Virus record (IMG/VR): IMGVR_UViG_3300042567_001730 | Coordinates: 1-28,179 of that record | Source of the DNA: a virus | Length of the DNA stretch: 28,179 nucleotides | Strand: one strand, 5' to 3' | Part shown: positions 14,678 through 22,008 of the stretch, piece after piece | Numbering within the stretch: the first letter of the stretch is position 1 | How the letters are laid out: each line of letters begins with the position of its first letter | The notes under the pieces: model-generated | What the model saw: only the letters and a program-made list of their open reading frames with translations | Databases searched by the model: none | What the model was told of the DNA's origin: nothing | Translations under genes and position numbers: made by a program

Positions 14678-15010
14678 TTAGAATTGATCTGGCCAATCTC
14701 GAAACAAGGCATGTTGTATATTGCCTGACACAAATTGATTGAAACTTTTGTGCTTGACTTCGAGTTCGCCTTCTAGTGGTGCTACTCGCTTGAATGCTGA
14801 ATCCATTTGACCCATGTCACGGAACTCCATGATGATCATCCATTCGGGCATGTCAGCTATGCTACGGAATCCCATCTTGCATCGGGTGATTCTATAACTC
14901 TCCATTTTGCCTTCTGAAATCAAATGATCAAAGAAACTTTTCATGCCGTTGACCCATTCAAGGTCTGTGATGTCGCCTTCTTTGTCTGCCCAAATTGTGT
15001 ATAAATCCAT
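14678..15010 (-). CDS. Conserved-looking small protein, possible dimeric alpha/beta-barrel fold
   Basis: 110 aa. Begins MDLYTIWADKEGDITDLEWV and continues with MESYRITRCKMGFRSIADM, PEWMIIMEFRDMGQMDSAF and FNQFVSGNIQHALFRDWPD. The pattern of strand, two helices and strand, with conserved Trp/Phe and a central Glu-Phe strand, resembles small dimeric alpha/beta-barrel (ferredoxin-like) proteins, but I do not recognise a named family with certainty. It is the last gene of the leftward gp26 operon, 3 bp after the GNAT-like gene. Function unknown. Confidence 0.75.
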   Translation of the reverse strand: MDLYTIWADKEGDITDLEWVNGMKSFFDHLISEGKMESYRITRCKMGFRSIADMPEWMIIMEFRDMGQMDSAFKRVAPLEGELEVKHKSFNQFVSGNIQHALFRDWPDQF

Positions 15011-15013
15011 AAA

Positions 15014-15448
15014 TTACTCCAGTGGTCCTAATAATTTGAAACCTTGTATATCAAACATGTAAGGTTCTACACTTTCAAAATACATTGTTTTGAATCCGCG
15101 GTCTCGATAGATGGCACACTCGTTTTGAAAACTAAGTATGCCCAGTCTCAATCGAGGATTGCGATAATCCCAAGCATGATGATCACACACCACACTATGC
15201 TGATCCCAGATGCGATACATGCTCCAGGCCACCAATTGATTGTTGTCTCTGTAGCCCCAGACTTCTGTGCCCGGTACCAAAAATCTTCCAGGTACCATGG
15301 GCATGACACTGTGAAAGTGCTTGTGCGCACAATAGGCTCTATAAATTCTTTGAATATCGTTTATGGGCACTGGATCCAGCAACTCACAATTGATGCTGAC
15401 TTGATACGTAACTTGATCAAGATCAATTTTTGCAAAAATCAAACTCAT
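15014..15448 (-). CDS. Possible GNAT-fold acyltransferase-like protein
   Basis: 144 aa. The central part (PGTEVWGYRDNNQLVAWSMY, then a strand ending VCDHHAWDYRNPRLRLGILS, a helix FQNECAIYRDRGFKTMYFES, and a final FKLLGPL) follows the order of strands and helices in GNAT acetyltransferases. The acetyl-CoA-binding Q/RxxGxG/A loop is weak (NPRLRLG), so the family call is tentative and the protein may not bind CoA. Its ATG overlaps the stop of the 167-aa gene by four bases. Substrate unknown; the operon context is hub assembly. Confidence 0.6.
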   Translation of the reverse strand: MSLIFAKIDLDQVTYQVSINCELLDPVPINDIQRIYRAYCAHKHFHSVMPMVPGRFLVPGTEVWGYRDNNQLVAWSMYRIWDQHSVVCDHHAWDYRNPRLRLGILSFQNECAIYRDRGFKTMYFESVEPYMFDIQGFKLLGPLE

Positions 15449-15948
15449 TGCCTGGGATCCTGTCTGTGATGGAACAGGCCTTGTAAGTATTCTTCTGGCC
15501 AGTTGTGATAAAAACCTTTAGATGCTATTTGCTTGGCCTTGGTGTTCAGATCACTCAAACTTTGTACCAGTGCAAGTGCGTACTGGCCTTGATTCATGAT
15601 AACACCGTTGACGTTTTCTACATCGTCTGGATGATCTTCCAGGGCTAAGATGTCAGCTCGTAGTAGGTGCTCGGTGTTGGCAGATTCAATGCTGGCCGAA
15701 AACAGTTCACGACTCCATTCTGCAGGATCATAAGCATAGATGATAACTTCTCGATCGCCCATGCCCCAGCGAGCTCGATTTTTGAGATCATAGTAAGGAT
15801 CCGTTCCTAGGTATACTTCAAACGTGCGCTTCATTCTAGCTTGTCGTGCAAACGGACATGGTGGAAAACCGCCCAGCGCAGGATGCGGAACTTCTACAAA
15901 GTTCTCAATCCAGGATTCTATATCTTGTTTTACTTGTTCTAGTTCCAT
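15445..15948 (-). CDS. Conserved hypothetical protein of the hub operon
   Basis: 167 aa, soluble and acidic. Notable blocks are NFVEVPHPALGGFPPCPFAR, DPYYDLKNRARWGMGDREVI, HPDDVENVNGVIMNQGQYAL and YHNWPEEYLQGLFHHRQDP. The first block has a Pro/His/Cys pattern (HPALGGFPPCP) that looks functionally constrained. I recall similar proteins as unnamed conserved proteins of T4-like marine phages but know no function. The ATG overlaps the gp51-like stop by one base, and its own end overlaps the next gene by four. Confidence 0.75.
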   Translation of the reverse strand: MELEQVKQDIESWIENFVEVPHPALGGFPPCPFARQARMKRTFEVYLGTDPYYDLKNRARWGMGDREVIIYAYDPAEWSRELFSASIESANTEHLLRADILALEDHPDDVENVNGVIMNQGQYALALVQSLSDLNTKAKQIASKGFYHNWPEEYLQGLFHHRQDPRQ

Positions 15949-16136
15949 TAGAAGAAAGGCAGTTTGCTGGTCTTGGTTGTTTCAAGATTGTCTTTGATAA
16001 GAGCAGTGACTAGATCACGCTCTTGAAAACTCATCTGTAATACATCTTCGTAAGTGGCACCACCGCGCATGTACCATGACATTTTTAAACTTTGTTTTCT
16101 AATATCTTTGGCCTCCTGATCCATGCGCTCTACCAT
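15948..16136 (-). CDS. Small hub-assembly protein, gp51-like
   Basis: 62 aa: MVERMDQEAKDIRKQSLKMS followed by WYMRGGATYEDVLQMSFQER and ending in NLETTKTSKLPFF. One long helix, then a compact helical domain, then a conserved-looking end. Similar short proteins next to gp26 in T4-like marine phages have been named gp51 (hub assembly factor), but T4 gp51 itself is much longer, so the name is tentative; a tail-assembly chaperone is an alternative. I chose this ATG, not the one at 16229, because AGGAG lies 8 bases upstream and the longer form would run 67 bases into gp26 with a composition unlike the rest. Confidence 0.55.
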   Translation of the reverse strand: MVERMDQEAKDIRKQSLKMSWYMRGGATYEDVLQMSFQERDLVTALIKDNLETTKTSKLPFF

Positions 16137-16162
16137 AGTAGAGATCTCCTCGGGGGAAGCTG

Positions 16163-17008
16163 TCAGGAGGCGGCCCCGAAAAAAGCGGCTTGATCCAAGG
16201 TAAGGGTTTGAGGCCACAAGTGGCCGCAATGCGAACAGGTCACGTTGATTGATTCAATTTCACTTTTTTGTCTTAGATCAATGATGTGATCTCGAATCTC
16301 TGTAAAAAATTTACGATCACAATTGACCAAAAACTCTTGAATAAATTCAGGCTCTGTTACCAAACTCTGCGGAGTACGAATACTGGCAATACTGTGCTTT
16401 AATGTTTCAATGGTAAGTGTAGTGATCTTTTGCAAGGTGGCATTGAGTTGTTCAATTTTTTGTTCATCAGTCAGTTGGTCAGACTGTTGTATCTGTTGTA
16501 TCATTCGCTGTTGATCGTACTGTTTGAGGTTGGTTTCATTTTGATGACGATACGCAATTGGTGTGAATGTGATTTCCAAGTCACCTTGTTTGATTGCTTT
16601 GCTGTAATCAGGACTTGATAGCCGGTCCAGTACACTTCTCAAATCCAAAACAAATTCGCTTTCAGTTTCGCATTTGGGACACTTGATGGTCATATCCATT
16701 TCATGACCGTAGCTGGCAATTCTAATGGCCACTAAAATTGCATTCAAATCAGTGCCTGGGGTATTCCAAGCATCACGTATGGTAGGAATGCAACTTTGAA
16801 TCACGTTTACCACAGCCTGGCCGTTGAACAGTGCATCAGGTGTGCGATATGTGATTTCGTCAATGGCAGTCATGGGATAAACTGGCAATTCTTTGTTTGC
16901 AGGCAGATCAAGCGCAGTTTGATCCCAGTATTGTCCCAATGACGGCAATCTGAGATAGATTGACGGTTGTCTAAAAAATTGTTTGAGCGGGTTCGTAGTT
17001 TGGGGCAT
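16163..17008 (-). CDS. gp26: gp26-like baseplate hub subunit (T4 baseplate protein family)
   Basis: 281 aa. The start LKQFFRQPSIYLRLPSLGQY, the MTAIDEITYRTPDALFNGQA block and two Cys pairs (C110-x-x-C113 in IKCPKCETES; C258-x-x-C261 in TCSHCGHLW) fit the T4 baseplate hub family (gp26). The Cys pairs look like zinc-binding ribbons. A Gln/Leu-rich helical segment (about 155-215) lies between them. It is the first gene of a leftward operon with the gp51-like gene. The promoter is shared divergently with the tape measure gene, and an AGGTGA precedes the ATG. T4 gp26 is 208 aa, so this is somewhat longer. Confidence 0.75.
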   Translation of the reverse strand: MPQTTNPLKQFFRQPSIYLRLPSLGQYWDQTALDLPANKELPVYPMTAIDEITYRTPDALFNGQAVVNVIQSCIPTIRDAWNTPGTDLNAILVAIRIASYGHEMDMTIKCPKCETESEFVLDLRSVLDRLSSPDYSKAIKQGDLEITFTPIAYRHQNETNLKQYDQQRMIQQIQQSDQLTDEQKIEQLNATLQKITTLTIETLKHSIASIRTPQSLVTEPEFIQEFLVNCDRKFFTEIRDHIIDLRQKSEIESINVTCSHCGHLWPQTLTLDQAAFFGAAS

Positions 17009-17016
17009 AAATCACC

Positions 17017-17024
17017 TATAAATA
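17017..17024 (+). promoter_or_regulatory. Late promoter (exact TATAAATA) for tape measure operon
   Basis: An exact copy of the T4 late promoter element TATAAATA, 23 bases upstream of the tape measure ATG at 17048. With T4-like spacing, transcription would start near 17031 and leave a leader of about 17 bases. Confidence 0.75.
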
Positions 17025-17030
17025 TACCTA

Positions 17031-17038
17031 TACTTATA
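17031..17038 (-). promoter_or_regulatory. Late-like promoter TATAAGTA for gp26 operon
   Basis: Minus-strand TATAAGTA differs by one base from TATAAATA and ends 22 bases before the gp26 ATG, mirroring the box for the tape measure gene. It lies within a palindrome (17027-17040, CCTATA-CT-TATAGG), so part of the match is forced by the symmetry. Confidence 0.5.
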
Positions 17039-17047
17039 GGCACAAAA

Positions 17048-19891
17048 ATGACAGACGCAGAAAGAGCCGCAGCAGAACTAGCCGAAACGTTACGAAGAAT
17101 TAACGAAGAGCTGGCCGCAAATTCCAGAGTTTCCCAGGCAACTATGGACGCCCGCACGGATGCGGAAATGAAGGCCAAGTATGGTATACAAAACTTTACT
17201 GCTGGCACAGCCAAAGGCGCAGAAGCAATCACAGCACTGGCATCTGCCGGAATGTCTGCTGGAAAAGCCATGCTGGAAGGCAAAAAAGGTGCCGCTGCAT
17301 TTAATTCATCACTAGACGGATTAACCACAGCCGTAACAGCGGCAGGCGTTGCCCTGTCATTGATGGTACCAGTGATTGGTCCACTAGTTGCTGGCTTTGT
17401 TTTGGTAACCAAAGCTGTTGTTGACTATGCTAAATCTGCCAATGAAATGGCCGACAAGTTGTACAAAGGCTATGCAGGCCTGGCCGCAGTTGGTGCTGCC
17501 GCTGCTGATGGCATGACTGGAGTCAAAAACGGCGCACAAAAATTAGGCTTTAGTATGAATGAGCTGAGCGACTATGTTCAGCTGGTATCAGAAAACAGCA
17601 GAGAATTGGCTCAACTTGGTGGAACAGTAGCCGATGGTCGTCACGCACTGGAAAACATGGGCAAGGCCATGGAGCCTGCTCGCGAAGCCATGCTCAAGAT
17701 GGGACTCATGCCCAAAGAGTTGGCTGAAGGACAAGCTGCATATCTGAGAATGCAAACACGCATTGGCACAGCACAGGGAAAGACTGTGGATCAACTGGCT
17801 GAAGGTGCGCGAAAATATCTTGTTGAACAAGACGCACTGACCAAAATTACAGGTATCAGTAGAAAAGAAGCTGAAAAGCGTGAAGAGACAGCCAGAGGAG
17901 AAGAACAGTATGCTGGTATGCTCATGAAGTTGAGAGCCAAAGGTGATGAAGCTGAGATCAAACGTTTGACCAGCATGAGCCAGATGATGGGGGTGCTGGA
18001 TCAGGATGTTGCCAAAGCTGTGCGTTCGCTGATGACTGGATACATCACTCCTGAAGGTGAAAAGTTATTGATGAATGCGCCCAATGCACTCAAAGACATT
18101 CAAGCATTCAAAGACAAACAAATCACTCAGGAACAATTGGCTGACCGAGTGTTCAAAGGCATGGCAGACACAAGCGCACGAGTGTCAGCAGAATACGCCA
18201 CGATGGGTGCAGGTGCTGATACCTTTATGTCAGCTGCCACACAATTGAATGCAATGAACATTCAAGCTCAAGGCGTAGAAGCATCCTTAAAGAAAGCAAA
18301 AGAACAACAAGAAGCTCAAGGAGCCACTGGCAAAAAAGCCTCTGACCAACTGGTAGAAAATCAAGCCAAATTGATTGAAGCTGAACGTCTTGCCACAGTA
18401 GCCGTAGAAGATTTCATATCCAAAGGTATTGCACCAGCGCAGGAAGCAATGGAAATACTTGCTAAAAAAACTGAAGCTGGTGCCAAGGCACTGGATGAAC
18501 TGACACCGGGTGGTAGAAAGACAACCAAAGGAACTGTGGAAGATGTTGGCCAAGCTGGCGGAGCAATTGCTGGAGGCCTTGCTGGCGCCAAAGGAGGTGC
18601 CTTGATTGGATCATTGTTTGGCGGTGTTGGCGCAGTGCCTGGTGCTGTTATTGGTGGCTTGCTTGGATCCTTGGTAGGTGTATGGGGCGGCGGCACACTT
18701 GGCAAAGCAGGTGCAGGCATGGCCTATGATGCAGTTGCAGGGACAGGACAAGGTGGCCCACCAGTTGCCGGTGCTAGAGCCGCAGGTGGCCCAGTTGATG
18801 CTGGCAAGTTGTACAAAGTGGGCGAGCGTGGTGAAGAATACTTTAGACCCAATGTGGCAGGCGAAATTGTTCCAACCAATCAAATTTCTGGTATCACTGC
18901 TGCAGCCAACAACAGAATTGAAGTTATTGAACGAGCAGCCAAAGAGATTGCGGATGACACTGCTACCTTGGCCAAACTCACAGATGTAGACTTGAAAAAG
19001 ACACAGGATGCAAGTCGACTACAAGATCGTCTGCGCAAACTCAAAACTGAGTTGGCCATTGACGAAGTTGAATTACTCGAAGAACAAAAAGATCAACTGG
19101 AAAAAATGCTAGAGGCCATGGAAAAATCCATGGGCAAGGATGCCGCGACCAACATGCGTAGAAATGCTATAATGCAACGTGCCATGGGTGGTGGGTCAGG
19201 GTTACAAATGCCGTCAGCACCCGGCATGGGTGGTGGGTCAGGGTTACAAATGCCGTCAGCACCTAGCATGCCCAGCATGGGTGGTGGCCAAGGCTTGCAA
19301 ATTGCCAGTCAAGATGATCTAAAAAAACTTGGACTAAACATCAAAGCCGGCGATGTGCAAGCGGACAACGCTAAAATCAGTCCCAAACTGATAGAATTGG
19401 CCAAGGCTATTCAGGGAGGTGTTCCGGGCTTTGGTTATTTCAGTAGTTTTAATGACAAGTTTCACAACGAAAAAGCCCCTTCAAGCAAGCATACAGAAGG
19501 AATTGCATTAGATTTTACAGTGGCACAGCCTCCCAGTATCGACGATGGAAAAGCCATTACATCATGGCTCAAATCCATGGGTGCCAGCGTGGCCATTGAC
19601 GAATACAACAGCCCCACTGCCAAGTCAACTGGCGGTCACTTCCATGCTCAGTTGCCAACCTTTGCAGACGGTGGTACCCTGGGTGCTGGGCAATTGGGTA
19701 TTGCAGGCGAAGCAGGCAAACCAGAATTAATCACTGGTCCTGCTGAAATTACTCCTATTAATGAACTCATGAAAGCATTTGGCAGCCTGGCAGGTGTAAT
19801 GGCACAGTCGGTTGACAAATTGGACGAGCTAGTTCGAGCACAAAAAACCAACAACGATATCTCAAACAAGATCCTGCGTGTGCAACAGTAA
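17048..19891 (+). CDS. Tape measure protein with C-terminal M15-like peptidase domain
   Basis: 947 aa. Sets tail length and is carried inside the tube. Parts in order: helical N-terminus; hydrophobic segment about 96-128 (VALSLMVPVIGPLVAGFVLV); long Lys/Glu-rich helical region to about 490; Gly-zipper segment about 504-556 (GGAIAGGLAGAKGGALIGSL); the tail-protein block AAGGPVDAGKLYKVGERGEE; a coiled coil about 640-700; a Gly/Met/Pro linker with a 14-aa duplication; and a domain from about 775 with SSKHTEGIALDF (H815, D822) and GGHFHAQ (H864, H866), the zinc-ligand pattern of M15-type D-Ala/L-Ala peptidases. A final FADGGTLGAGQLGIAGEAG is typical of tape measure C-termini. I chose the ATG at 17048 because the late promoter lies just upstream and would fall inside a longer frame starting at 16967. 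Confidence 0.85.
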   Translation: MTDAERAAAELAETLRRINEELAANSRVSQATMDARTDAEMKAKYGIQNFTAGTAKGAEAITALASAGMSAGKAMLEGKKGAAAFNSSLDGLTTAVTAAGVALSLMVPVIGPLVAGFVLVTKAVVDYAKSANEMADKLYKGYAGLAAVGAAAADGMTGVKNGAQKLGFSMNELSDYVQLVSENSRELAQLGGTVADGRHALENMGKAMEPAREAMLKMGLMPKELAEGQAAYLRMQTRIGTAQGKTVDQLAEGARKYLVEQDALTKITGISRKEAEKREETARGEEQYAGMLMKLRAKGDEAEIKRLTSMSQMMGVLDQDVAKAVRSLMTGYITPEGEKLLMNAPNALKDIQAFKDKQITQEQLADRVFKGMADTSARVSAEYATMGAGADTFMSAATQLNAMNIQAQGVEASLKKAKEQQEAQGATGKKASDQLVENQAKLIEAERLATVAVEDFISKGIAPAQEAMEILAKKTEAGAKALDELTPGGRKTTKGTVEDVGQAGGAIAGGLAGAKGGALIGSLFGGVGAVPGAVIGGLLGSLVGVWGGGTLGKAGAGMAYDAVAGTGQGGPPVAGARAAGGPVDAGKLYKVGERGEEYFRPNVAGEIVPTNQISGITAAANNRIEVIERAAKEIADDTATLAKLTDVDLKKTQDASRLQDRLRKLKTELAIDEVELLEEQKDQLEKMLEAMEKSMGKDAATNMRRNAIMQRAMGGGSGLQMPSAPGMGGGSGLQMPSAPSMPSMGGGQGLQIASQDDLKKLGLNIKAGDVQADNAKISPKLIELAKAIQGGVPGFGYFSSFNDKFHNEKAPSSKHTEGIALDFTVAQPPSIDDGKAITSWLKSMGASVAIDEYNSPTAKSTGGHFHAQLPTFADGGTLGAGQLGIAGEAGKPELITGPAEITPINELMKAFGSLAGVMAQSVDKLDELVRAQKTNNDISNKILRVQQ
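19184..19267 (+). repeat. 42-bp tandem duplication in tape measure gene
   Basis: Two near-identical 42-bp units (starts at 19184 and 19226), each coding MGGGSGLQMPSAP; a third partial, diverged unit follows (MGGGQGLQ). It lies in the flexible linker before the peptidase-like domain. The units are identical over most of their length, which suggests recent slippage. Confidence 0.9.
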
Positions 19892-19896
19892 TCACG

Positions 19897-19904
19897 GTAA
19901 ATAA
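19897..19904 (+). promoter_or_regulatory. Late-type box directly before the portal gene
   Basis: GTAAATAA, with its TAAATA core ending 7 bases before the gp20 ATG at 19911. No Shine-Dalgarno sequence is visible in the 19-base gap after the tape measure stop. If it works as a promoter, the transcript would start at or within a base or two of the ATG. Confidence 0.4.
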
Positions 19905-19910
19905 ACAACT

Positions 19911-21695
19911 ATGGCAGATAAACAACAAGGTTCGTGGCGCAAGTACTTTAAAGTCGCAGACAATTCAGGTGTGATGAGTCCAATCTCGGGCAAGAATCAA
20001 TTTGGCTTGCCAAATTATCCTCGCAACGACGGCAGCAATGCTTCGGCACAAGCAGACTTTGTGTTTCGCAACTATGCCAGCAGACTGCCAGAAGTTTACT
20101 CAGGTCACCCTAATCGTGTGGAACGTTACAATCAGTATGAGAACATGGACATGGACTCGGAAGTCAATGCCTGTTTGGACATCATTGCTGAGTTTTCTAC
20201 ACAGATGTCAGAAACCAATGGTACGCCTTTTGAAACCACTTATCATGACAAACCAACTGATCACGAGATTGGCATCATCAAGAAACAACTGCAACAGTGG
20301 GTCAAACTAAACAAACTGGACCAGCGCATATTCAAACTGTTCCGCAACACCATCAAGTACGGTGATCAGATTTTTGTTCGTGATCCTGAAAACTTTGAAA
20401 TGATGTGGGTGGACATGAGCAAGGTCATGCGTGTGATTGTGAACGAATCAGAAGGCAAACGTCCTGAGCAGTATGTGATTCGTGACATCAACCCCAACTT
20501 TCAGAACATGACTGTGGCAGCCAAGACCACCACAGACTACATGACAAACCCTGTGACAGGTACCATATCGGGCAGTTCAAACTACACCATGCCCAACGGC
20601 GGCGCAGGTGGCGGTGTAGGCAACAGCCGATTCATGCATGCCATGAACGAAGCCACTCTGGATGCCAAGCACGTGGTACATTGCAGCCTGAACGAAGGCC
20701 TGGATGTGTTTTGGCCGTTTGGACGCAGTATCCTAGAACAGATCTACAAGGTGTACAAACAGAAAGAATTGTTGGAAGACGCTATTCTTATCTATCGTGT
20801 GAGTCGTGCTCCAGAGCGCAGAATTTTCAAAATTGACGTGGGCAACATGCCCTCACACCTGGCCATGCAGTTTGTGGAACGTGTGAAGAATGAAATGCAT
20901 CAGCGCAGAATCCCTACCATAACAGGTGGCGGACAAAACATGATGGATTCAAGTTACAATCCACTTAGTATCAACGAAGACTACTTCTTCCCCCAGGGTG
21001 CTGACGGTCGTGGCTCCAGTGTTGACACACTACAAGGTGGTTCAAATCTGGGTGAAATTGACGACTTAAAATACTTTAACAACAAAATGGCCCGTGGTTT
21101 GCGTGTGCCTAGCAGTTACTTGCCCACTGGTCCTGACGACTCAGACCGTGCAATGAGCGACGGAAAAGTAGGAACAGCACTCATACAAGAGTACAGATTC
21201 AACCAGTATTGTGAACGTTTACAGGCGTTAATTGCTCAGAAATTAGACGACGAATTCAAGATGTTTTTGAAGTGGCGTGGGTTTAACATTGACTCCAGTT
21301 TGTTTTCAATTGGATTTAATCCACCTCAAAACTTTGCCAGTTATCGTCAAAGTGAACTGGATAACACACGTATTCAAGCATTCATGCAGATGGAGCCGTT
21401 GCCTTACATGTCAAAACGTTTTTTGCTTGAACGTTTCTTGGGCTTGACTGAAGAAGAAATTAAAGAAAATGAAACTATGTGGCGTGAAGAAAGAGACACG
21501 CCTAATATAGAAGCGTCAGGCAGTGACCTACGATCAGTGGGAATCAGTCCTGGCGCTATGGAAACTGACATTGCCACTGGGGAAGAAATTGGTCAAATGG
21601 AACCGGCAGCTCCGGGAACACCAGAAGTAGGATCAGCACCTGCAGGCCCTGTAGTACCTGGAGGCGTGGGTGGCGCAGGCGCCCCGGCTGCATAA
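19911..21695 (+). CDS. gp20: gp20 portal vertex protein
   Basis: 594 aa (T4 gp20 is 524). Forms the dodecameric portal at one prohead vertex, where packaging and tail attachment occur. Recognisable blocks: QADFVFRNYASRLPEVYSGH near the start, YENMDMDSEVNACLDIIAEF, FRNTIKYGDQIFVRDPENF, DVFWPFGRSILEQIYKVYKQ, LEDAILIYRVSRAPERRIF, KYFNNKMARGLRVPSSYLPT and FNQYCERLQALIAQKLDDEF. The C-terminal 40 or so residues are a Gly/Pro/Ala-rich tail. It follows the tape measure gene by 19 bases and leads the head operon. The gp20-67-21-22-23 order matches T4. Confidence 0.95.
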   Translation: MADKQQGSWRKYFKVADNSGVMSPISGKNQFGLPNYPRNDGSNASAQADFVFRNYASRLPEVYSGHPNRVERYNQYENMDMDSEVNACLDIIAEFSTQMSETNGTPFETTYHDKPTDHEIGIIKKQLQQWVKLNKLDQRIFKLFRNTIKYGDQIFVRDPENFEMMWVDMSKVMRVIVNESEGKRPEQYVIRDINPNFQNMTVAAKTTTDYMTNPVTGTISGSSNYTMPNGGAGGGVGNSRFMHAMNEATLDAKHVVHCSLNEGLDVFWPFGRSILEQIYKVYKQKELLEDAILIYRVSRAPERRIFKIDVGNMPSHLAMQFVERVKNEMHQRRIPTITGGGQNMMDSSYNPLSINEDYFFPQGADGRGSSVDTLQGGSNLGEIDDLKYFNNKMARGLRVPSSYLPTGPDDSDRAMSDGKVGTALIQEYRFNQYCERLQALIAQKLDDEFKMFLKWRGFNIDSSLFSIGFNPPQNFASYRQSELDNTRIQAFMQMEPLPYMSKRFLLERFLGLTEEEIKENETMWREERDTPNIEASGSDLRSVGISPGAMETDIATGEEIGQMEPAAPGTPEVGSAPAGPVVPGGVGGAGAPAA

Positions 21696-21698
21696 ATA
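21691..21698 (+). promoter_or_regulatory. Late-type box CATAAATA overlapping the gp20 stop
   Basis: CATAAATA, one base from the T4 late consensus. It includes the gp20 stop codon and ends 5 bases before the ATG of the 73-aa gene. This is another case of a box too close to the start codon for a normal leader. Confidence 0.4.
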
Positions 21699-21703
21699 TT
21701 AAC

Positions 21704-21925
21704 ATGATACTCAACGAATTTTATCACAAAGAACCTGAAGCCTATCAAGGCCTTGAGCAAGATAATAGCCAACTTGAATTGGGTGATTTGCGTAAAACTC
21801 ACCTGACTCTGCGTCAATTGAACAAACTGCGTCGCATGAATGATGTGCGTACAGTGGAATACAAAGAAAAACTCAAACTGGTGCGTCAGCAGTACGCACC
21901 TGCCCCTGCCGCCCCGGCCATGTGA
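21704..21925 (+). CDS. Small charged protein between gp20 and the core protein
   Basis: 73 aa: MILNEFYHKEPEAYQGLEQD, then LELGDLRKTHLTLRQLNKLR and RMNDVRTVEYKEKLKLVRQQ, ending in a YAPAPAAPAM tail. Mostly helical and basic in its second half. Small genes in this position are common in T4-like marine phages. It might be a prohead core or portal-associated factor, but I know no function. The ATG is 8 bases after the gp20 stop, without a clear Shine-Dalgarno sequence. Confidence 0.75.
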   Translation: MILNEFYHKEPEAYQGLEQDNSQLELGDLRKTHLTLRQLNKLRRMNDVRTVEYKEKLKLVRQQYAPAPAAPAM

Positions 21926-21926
21926 T

Positions 21927-21949
21927 TTATGGCCTTTTTGGCCTCATAA
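21927..21949 (+). other. Hairpin after the 73-aa gene
   Basis: TTATGGCC and GGC-CT-CATAA arms pair (8 pairs, 2-base bulge) around a T-rich loop. It may slow transcription or protect the 3' end. It lacks a downstream U-tract, so I do not call it a terminator. Confidence 0.4.
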
Positions 21950-21971
21950 ACCGCGTGTTTTTCTCCTGATG

Positions 21972-21980
21972 TGTAAATAA
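21972..21980 (+). promoter_or_regulatory. Late-type promoter for the core/protease/scaffold genes
   Basis: TGTAAATAA, with the TAAATA core at 21974-21979. A strong AGGAG (21998-22002) and the ATG at 22009 follow, giving a leader of about 24 bases. Together these form a normal late promoter plus leader ahead of the abundant internal head proteins. Confidence 0.55.
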
Positions 21981-22008
21981 CATTACACTTTACCTACAGG
22001 AGTTTTCT

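Noticed and set aside
16137-16229. Longer N-terminus for the gp51-like protein
   Set aside because: It overlaps the end of gp26, while an internal ATG at 16136 has a well-placed AGGAG.
16967-17047. Longer N-terminus for the tape measure protein
   Set aside because: It would include the late promoter and overlap the gp26 start. The extra 27 residues are unlike the helical N-terminus that follows.
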